Source: an uncultured Christensenellaceae bacterium
GTDB lineage: Bacteria > Bacillota > Clostridia > Christensenellales > Pumilibacteraceae
DNA length: 18,444 nucleotides
Direction: 5' to 3'
Assembly: GCA_910587025.1 (NCBI GenBank)
Contig: CAJUKR010000034.1
Coordinates: 1 to 18,444 of the forward strand
In this document: in pieces, positions 13,691 to 18,444 of the stretch
How positions within the stretch are numbered: the stretch's first letter is position 1
Layout of the letters: each line of letters starts with the position of its first letter
Program-made: the position numbers and the translations under genes
The notes under the pieces: model-generated
Databases searched by the model: none
The model's input: the letters and a program-made list of their open reading frames with translations, nothing else
Told to the model about the DNA's origin: nothing

Positions 13691-14854
13691 TTACTTGATC
13701 ACTCTGCAACGTATGACGCTTGCAAGACCGGCGATCTCTTTTACGGCAACATCCGAAATTGCTTCGGTGGTGTCGACGATAGCGTAAGCGTAATCTCCGC
13801 GCGACTGGCTCACAAAGTTTTCGATATTGTATCCGGCTTTGCCTATTACGTCGGTGATGGCGGCAATAACGCTCTTTTCGTTCTTGTGTATTACCGTGAT
13901 TCTGGACGCGCCCTGTCTGGGAGCGAAGCAAGCGGGGAAGTTGACCGAGTTGCGGATATTGCCGTTCTCGAGGAAATCCTTGAGTTCCTGCACCGCCATG
14001 ATCGCGCAGTTGTCCTCGGCTTCGGGTGTGGACGCGCCGAGGTGAGGAAGCGTAATGACATTCTCCGTTCCGATGAGTTTGTCGGTAGGGAAGTCGGTTA
14101 CGTAACGCGAAAGTCGACCGTTGCCGAGCGCTTCCGCGATCGCGTCCGTATCGCAGAGTTCTCCGCGCGCAAGGTTGATTATCGCGCTGCCTTTTTTCAT
14201 TTTTGCGATATTGCCCGCATTGATCGTGTTCTTCGTCGACTCCATATAAGGAACATGTATGGTCACGAAATCGCTTGCGCTCATAAGATCGTCGAGACTT
14301 TCCGTCACGGTGACTTTGGAGTCGAGACGAAGCGCGTGTTCGGTCGTGAGGTACGGGTCGTATCCGACTACCTGCATACCGAGCGAAAGAGCCGCGTTTG
14401 CCACGAGAATACCTATTGCACCCAAGCCTATAACGCCGAGCGTTTTACCCATGATCTCTTTGCCGACGAAAGCTTTTTTGCCGCTTTCGACGAGTTTACC
14501 GACTTCCGCGCCTTTACCTTTGAGCGTATCCGTCCATCTGATGCCTTCGACGAGTTTTCTACCGCTCATGAGCAGAGCTGCGATTACAAGCTCTTTTACG
14601 GCGTTTGCGTTCGCGCCGGGGGTGTTGAATACTACGACGCCTTTCTTTGCGTATTCCGCAACGGGAATGTTGTTGGTGCCCGCGCCTGCGCGCGCTACCG
14701 CGAGAACGGAAGCGGGGAGCGCATAGTCGTGCATTGCGAACGAGCGCACGATCACGGCGTCGGGGTCGGATATTTCCGTGCCGAACTCATATTCGTTTTT
14801 GAGTTTGTTTTCGGCGATCTTGCTGATATTGTTCAGTGCGAGAATTTTTTTCAT
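13691..14854 (-). CDS. serA: D-3-phosphoglycerate dehydrogenase SerA
   Basis: SerA oxidises 3-phosphoglycerate to 3-phosphohydroxypyruvate with NAD, the first step of serine synthesis. The 387-residue protein has the split substrate domain, the NAD-binding Rossmann motif GVIGLGAIG (140-148), the catalytic arginine R230 in NLARGEL and histidine H271 in LPHLGAST. An ACT domain follows (about 318-387, ITVIHKNEKSVIAAITDV). It lacks the extra intervening domain of the long (about 525-residue) form. The catalytic glutamate usually found in DVFxxEP is not present as such: the region reads VTDFPTDK, with D258 at the matching place. The start at 14854 follows GGAG (14864-14861) with a 6-nt gap. It is 13 bp downstream of serC and in the same operon. 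Confidence 0.95.
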   Translation of the reverse strand: MKKILALNNISKIAENKLKNEYEFGTEISDPDAVIVRSFAMHDYALPASVLAVARAGAGTNNIPVAEYAKKGVVVFNTPGANANAVKELVIAALLMSGRKLVEGIRWTDTLKGKGAEVGKLVESGKKAFVGKEIMGKTLGVIGLGAIGILVANAALSLGMQVVGYDPYLTTEHALRLDSKVTVTESLDDLMSASDFVTIHVPYMESTKNTINAGNIAKMKKGSAIINLARGELCDTDAIAEALGNGRLSRYVTDFPTDKLIGTENVITLPHLGASTPEAEDNCAIMAVQELKDFLENGNIRNSVNFPACFAPRQGASRITVIHKNEKSVIAAITDVIGKAGYNIENFVSQSRGDYAYAIVDTTEAISDVAVKEIAGLASVIRCRVIK

Positions 14855-14867
14855 TATTTTCTCCGTA

Positions 14868-15944
14868 TTATTTATTTTCGAGCTCGAACTTCTTCATGAA
14901 CTCGACGAGTTTTTTCACGCCTTCGACGGGCATTGCATTGTATATGCTCGCTCTCATTCCGCCGACGAGTCTGTGTCCTTTTATGGAAACGAATCCGGCT
15001 TTTGCCGCCTCCGCGATAAACTTCGCGTCGGTATCGGGATCGCGGGTGACGAAAGGTACGTTCATGAGCGAACGATCATCTTTCGCAACGCCGTTGTTGT
15101 AAAAATCCGAATTGTCGATGAAGTCGTAAAGTAAGCCCGCTTTTTCGACGTTGATCTTGTGCATCGCTTTGATCCCGCCGTTATCCTTGAGATATTGGAA
15201 TACTTCCATAGCGACATAAGTCGACCAGCAGGGCGGAGTGTTGTAAAGACTCTTTTCCTTTGTCTGCGTCGACCATTTGAGCATGGTGGGGCAGATGGAC
15301 TGACATTTATCCTGCATATCCTTTCTGACTATGACGATCGTTACGCCCGCGGGTCCGACGTTCTTCTGCGCGCCTGCGTAAATAACGCCGAATTTCTTTA
15401 CGTCGATTTCTTCGCTGAGAATGCAGGAACTCATGTCCGCGACGAGCGGTACTCCCGCGGTGTCGGGAATATACGACCAGTGCGAACCGAAAATGGTATT
15501 GTTGAAGCAGATGTGCACATAGTCTGCGTCCTTTCTGAACGAGCTTGCGTCTACCTTGGGTATGTATGTGAAGTTCTTGTCTTCGCTCGACGCAACGCAT
15601 ACGGCATCGGTGAACTTACCTGCTTCCTTGAACGCTTTTTTTGCGAAATTGCCCGTTACGACGTAATCGGCTTTCTTGTTCGTTCCGAGGTTGAGCGGAA
15701 CGGCTTCGAACTGAGTGGACGCGCCGCCCTGAACGAATATTATATCGTATTCTTCGGGAACGGAAAGAAGTTCGCGGAGCAGACTCTCGGCTTTGTCGTT
15801 GATTTCCTGATACGGCTTCGAGCGGTGGCTCATTTCCATAACGCTCATTCCCGTACCGTTGTAATCGGTAAGCTGCGACTTTACCTTTTCGAGAACCGGA
15901 AGCGGGAGCATCGAAGGACCTGCGGAAAAGTTATAAACTCTCAT
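14868..15944 (-). CDS. serC: Phosphoserine aminotransferase SerC
   Basis: SerC is a PLP enzyme that converts 3-phosphohydroxypyruvate and glutamate to phosphoserine and 2-oxoglutarate. The 358-residue length is normal. Visible motifs are the N-terminal YNFSAGPSMLP, MEMSHRS, FVQGGASTQFEAVP, and the PLP lysine K194 in YAGAQKNVGPAG. The late segment SIKGHRLVGGMRASIYNAMP is characteristic. The start is ATG 15944, with GGAG (15957-15954) 9 nt upstream and YNFSAGP at the correct place. ATG 15959 and an upstream in-frame start at 16043 would lie in the leader or before the -10 box. serA follows after 13 bp. No serB is seen nearby. Confidence 0.97.
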   Translation of the reverse strand: MRVYNFSAGPSMLPLPVLEKVKSQLTDYNGTGMSVMEMSHRSKPYQEINDKAESLLRELLSVPEEYDIIFVQGGASTQFEAVPLNLGTNKKADYVVTGNFAKKAFKEAGKFTDAVCVASSEDKNFTYIPKVDASSFRKDADYVHICFNNTIFGSHWSYIPDTAGVPLVADMSSCILSEEIDVKKFGVIYAGAQKNVGPAGVTIVIVRKDMQDKCQSICPTMLKWSTQTKEKSLYNTPPCWSTYVAMEVFQYLKDNGGIKAMHKINVEKAGLLYDFIDNSDFYNNGVAKDDRSLMNVPFVTRDPDTDAKFIAEAAKAGFVSIKGHRLVGGMRASIYNAMPVEGVKKLVEFMKKFELENK

Positions 15945-15978
15945 GTGTTCATTCTCCATAGAAATTTTTGTATTTCTT

Positions 15979-15998
15979 AAGATTATACACCTAATCTT
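15979..15998. promoter_or_regulatory. Inverted repeat over the serC -10 (possible operator)
   Basis: AAGATTA (15979-15985), a 6-nt spacer and TAATCTT (15992-15998) form a perfect 7-bp inverted repeat that covers the -10 box of the serC promoter. A repressor site is possible, and no regulator can be named. Confidence 0.35.
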
Positions 15999-16010
15999 TC
16001 GATTTGACAA
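15982..16010 (-). promoter_or_regulatory. serC-serA promoter
   Basis: On the - strand TTGTCA (16010-16005), a 17-bp spacer and a perfect TATAAT (15987-15982) lie 38 bp before the serC start. Confidence 0.85.
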
Positions 16011-16104
16011 CTGTTTCGCGGTTATTTCGGCGGAAGTAAACAAATAAAATTCCAGTATTCGGTATTGTAGAAAAAAATAGTATAATATAACTAATGCAGA
16101 TATA

Positions 16105-16133
16105 TTGACAAAAGCAGTCGGATAGTTTATAAT
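16105..16133 (+). promoter_or_regulatory. Consensus promoter for the right-end gene
   Basis: A perfect TTGACA (16105-16110) and a perfect TATAAT (16128-16133) are 17 bp apart, the strongest promoter in the window. A second TATAAT at 16081-16086 lies upstream, but its -35 (TTCGGT at 16058-16063) is poor. Confidence 0.9.
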
Positions 16134-16163
16134 TGTTACAACTCAACAAAGCGAGGACGCAGA

Positions 16164-18444
16164 ATGAAACAGTATAACGGCGAATTTATGGATCCCGAAG
16201 ATGAAGACGAGGAGATTCTCGACGGCGACGAGATAATCGAAAGAAACGATTATCCCGATCTCGGTCTGGGCGATATCAATATAAATCTCGACAATCTTCC
16301 GGATTACGGCGACGACAGAATAAATAAGGTTCTCGACGAACTTGCCGAACTTAAACGCAGTATTGCTTCGTCCGAAGAAAACCGCAATAATAATAACGCA
16401 AACGCTTCCGGGAACAATTCTCCCTCGGATGCGTCTCTTCATAACGAACTCAATCGTCTGCGCGACGAAATGGCGCGACTTCAGCAGTCGCAGTCTATGC
16501 ATCACGAGTTGAGCAAGATCAAAGAGGAACTGGAAAGCAAACAGTACGAAACCAAGCTGCATCAGATGTCGGTCGCGGCGCCCGCGCCTATGCCCGTTAT
16601 ACAGCCGCAGCCTGTCATTCAGCCTCAACCCGTCATTCAGGCGCAGCCCGTTATACAGTCGCCTCCCGTTATTCAGCAGCAGCCGATAATTCAGGCGCAG
16701 CCCGTTCAGCAGCTTGTCAGACTCGAGCCCGTCGTGAAACAGACGCCGGAAACCATGCGCGTTCCCGTAAACGTGAACGTAAATCTCGACGACGTAAACA
16801 ATGCGATCGCCGAAGGTATGAGCGCGATATCCGAGAAGATCGAAACCGAGATCGCTAAAGTTCAGAACGAACTCAATTCCGTCAGAAGCGCGGTCGCCGC
16901 GGCGCGTGCCGTTCCCGCGTTTCAGCCGCAGGATAAAACGAAGCAGGAGCGTTGCCGTAAAAAGGACAAACGGATCGTTTCCGACAATACGGAGCTTGTG
17001 CGCCGTCTTGTGGAACTTCGCATAGCTCTCGGCAAACTGCCCGAAGCCGAGTATGAGCGCGAGATCAAGACTCTCGGGCTTTACGACAGCCTTACCGCGG
17101 CAAAGTCTGCCGTATATTCTACCGTCTGCGGAATGAATGAAAAGCTCGAAACTCTCCGCAAATTGGGCGGCGAGATCGCGGCGGCAGACGACTGTTATCT
17201 GCTTGACGTAGTCGAGAGATATAACGAACTTATAGATTATGTGCTCGCGCTTCCTCTTTCCATGGACGGAGTGGACGTTATTTCCAAACTCCCTTCGACC
17301 GACAGGATAAAGAGTACGCTCAAAGGAGAGGTACTTGTCAATGCGGTCGCTTTCGTAAAAGCGGTTGCACTCATAAACGACAAAAAGTCTTCGGTTGCCG
17401 AGCATATCACCGACGTAGTCGCGCTCAGAAACAAGCTGACGTCCGAACACGACGAAACGGATAACGAGGAATTGCGCAACGACGTCATACGTCTGAGCTC
17501 CGATCTCGTATTCCTTACCGATGCCGTCGAGGCGAAGAAGTGCGCCGCGGAACTGCGCGAAAAAACGGACAAGCTCTGCTATCTTCCTTACAGCGAGTTT
17601 GTTACTTTCCCGCATGCGGAATACAATAAACATTACGTTCCGACCGAGCGTTCTTTGGTTCGTGATTTCGTTGATTCGATCCCGAGCTTTTCCGCCGGCG
17701 GATCATCGGATGCGACGCTTGCGGATGCGGTCAATATGTTGCGTAAGGAGCTTTCCGCTCAGCCTACGTCCGGCGCGGACAAGGATGAGATAATCCGCAA
17801 CTTAAATCATATAAAAGAAACAGTCGATTCGCTCGCCGGCACGGGTATTGTCGGCGCGGATGCGAACGGAAAAGAGAACGATATTATCGGCGAGATCAGG
17901 ACGCTTCGTTCCGAGATCGGCGCTATGACGGCAAGAACGCCGTCCGCCGCCGTTCAGACGGACGGCGAGCATGCGTCCACTACCGACGAACTCAATCTGT
18001 TCCTTTCCGAAATAATATCCCTTCGCGACGAAGTACAGTCATATAAAGACGAAGTTACTTCGGTCATGCAAAAACTCGGCGACGGTTCCGTCGATCAGGC
18101 GGAAGAGCGCGAGGAAGAGGCGAGCGGCACGGGCATGATCATACTCGACGAGTTGACGGCAGTACGTACCGATCTTGCGGGCTATGCGGACGAACTCGGA
18201 GAACTTAAAAAATCGATCGAGGATCTGTATCGCAGCGAAACGACCGCGGCTCAGGACGCTTCGTCCGCCGAACTCGGCGAAGCGGAAACGGCGCGTATAA
18301 TGAACGAGCTTTCCGAGATCAAAGAGCTTGTGCGTCCGACCGAAGAAGCGGAGATCAAGAACGAAACCGAAAACGTTTATCTCGACGGCGTTGCTGCTAT
18401 CGACGGTAAACTTTCGGATATACGCGACGAGATAATCGCCGAAA
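16164..18444 (+). CDS. Large coiled-coil-repeat protein of unknown function (3' partial)
   Basis: The frame is open from ATG 16164 to the window end, 760 codons with no stop; GAGG (16153-16156) lies 7 nt before the start. I do not recognise the family. The order is: an acidic N-terminus (residues 1-52), three short heptad-like helices (53-68, 92-106, 112-126), a Pro/Gln hexapeptide repeat (144-184), a helical region (about 195-250), a basic patch with QERCRKKDKR (257-270), a largely helical middle (about 275-510), and a C-terminal series of helix modules of the form IxxELxxLRxEI (near 518, 542, 573, 608, 658, 710 and 745), separated by acidic or Ser/Thr-rich linkers. No signal peptide, membrane segment or nucleotide-binding motif is seen, so a cytoplasmic scaffold or structural role is a guess. 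Codon use resembles the neighbours. It is divergent from serC and has a strong promoter of its own. Confidence 0.9.
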   Translation, partial: MKQYNGEFMDPEDEDEEILDGDEIIERNDYPDLGLGDININLDNLPDYGDDRINKVLDELAELKRSIASSEENRNNNNANASGNNSPSDASLHNELNRLRDEMARLQQSQSMHHELSKIKEELESKQYETKLHQMSVAAPAPMPVIQPQPVIQPQPVIQAQPVIQSPPVIQQQPIIQAQPVQQLVRLEPVVKQTPETMRVPVNVNVNLDDVNNAIAEGMSAISEKIETEIAKVQNELNSVRSAVAAARAVPAFQPQDKTKQERCRKKDKRIVSDNTELVRRLVELRIALGKLPEAEYEREIKTLGLYDSLTAAKSAVYSTVCGMNEKLETLRKLGGEIAAADDCYLLDVVERYNELIDYVLALPLSMDGVDVISKLPSTDRIKSTLKGEVLVNAVAFVKAVALINDKKSSVAEHITDVVALRNKLTSEHDETDNEELRNDVIRLSSDLVFLTDAVEAKKCAAELREKTDKLCYLPYSEFVTFPHAEYNKHYVPTERSLVRDFVDSIPSFSAGGSSDATLADAVNMLRKELSAQPTSGADKDEIIRNLNHIKETVDSLAGTGIVGADANGKENDIIGEIRTLRSEIGAMTARTPSAAVQTDGEHASTTDELNLFLSEIISLRDEVQSYKDEVTSVMQKLGDGSVDQAEEREEEASGTGMIILDELTAVRTDLAGYADELGELKKSIEDLYRSETTAAQDASSAELGEAETARIMNELSEIKELVRPTEEAEIKNETENVYLDGVAAIDGKLSDIRDEIIAE
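16593..16715 (+). repeat. 18-bp tandem repeat encoding PVIQxQ
   Basis: Six consecutive 18-bp units encode PVIQPQ, PVIQPQ, PVIQAQ, PVIQSP, PVIQQQ and PIIQAQ, followed by a partial PVQQL. Third-base changes among units (GTT/GTC, ATA/ATT, CCC/CCT) show they are not a very recent slippage product. The region probably forms an extended linker. Confidence 0.9.

Noticed and set aside
16143..17633. A 496-codon - strand frame opposite the right-end gene
   Set aside because: The + strand frame is longer, starts behind a perfect promoter and ribosome binding site, and shows organised repeats. The - strand frame reads as NGLRLNDGLRLND-like antisense of the Pro/Gln repeat.
17939..17966. 8-bp perfect inverted repeat GCCGTCCG/CGGACGGC
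   Set aside because: It lies inside the coding frame, has no T tract after it, and is explained by the GC-rich codons used there.

Overview
The window looks like a chromosomal segment from a Gram-positive-type bacterium of the Clostridia / Bacillota lineage, with moderate GC. The signs are strong AGGAGG-type ribosome binding sites, consensus TTGACA/TATAAT promoters, a secG-rnr pair, an mraZ-led division and cell wall (dcw) cluster, a PASTA-bearing class B penicillin-binding protein, a DAP-type MurE, and an ECF-type thiamine transporter under a TPP riboswitch. The exact genus cannot be named from sequence alone. No insertion sequence, CRISPR array, tRNA, rRNA or phage gene was found.

Layout: (1) 1-2760: secG with its own promoter and terminator; then a gap of about 290 bp that carries two copies of a 45-bp repeat; then rnr (RNase R) with a strong terminator. 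(2) 2786-11772: a dcw cluster on the + strand, mraZ, rsmH, ftsL-like, ftsI/spoVD-like PBP, murE, mraY, murD, ftsW. It starts at a consensus promoter with a likely MraZ operator just upstream. The genes overlap or nearly touch, apart from a 91-bp gap before murE. murF, normally between murE and mraY, and murG, normally after ftsW, are absent from the run. (3) 11677-13437: a thiamine module of two divergent genes. thiT (uptake) is on the - strand behind a TPP riboswitch with an intrinsic terminator, and thiN (thiamine to TPP) is on the + strand. The 3' end of thiT overlaps the 3' end of ftsW antisense. (4) 13438-13690: a decayed Ig-like gene tail and a perfect palindromic terminator. (5) 13691-16010: serC-serA on the - strand, two steps of serine synthesis, with one good promoter. 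(6) 16105-18444: a strong + strand promoter driving a large, unnamed, coiled-coil-rich protein that runs off the window end.

How the parts fit: the dcw genes supply peptidoglycan precursors (MurE, MurD, MraY) and the septal synthase pair (FtsW glycosyltransferase plus PBP transpeptidase) with FtsL. ThiT imports thiamine, ThiN makes TPP, and TPP would shut down thiT through the riboswitch. SerA and SerC make phosphoserine from 3-phosphoglycerate. The most unusual material is the repeat-rich coiled-coil protein at the right end, the ftsW/thiT antisense arrangement with a terminator-like palindrome inside the thiT/thiN promoter region, and the short repeats between secG and rnr.
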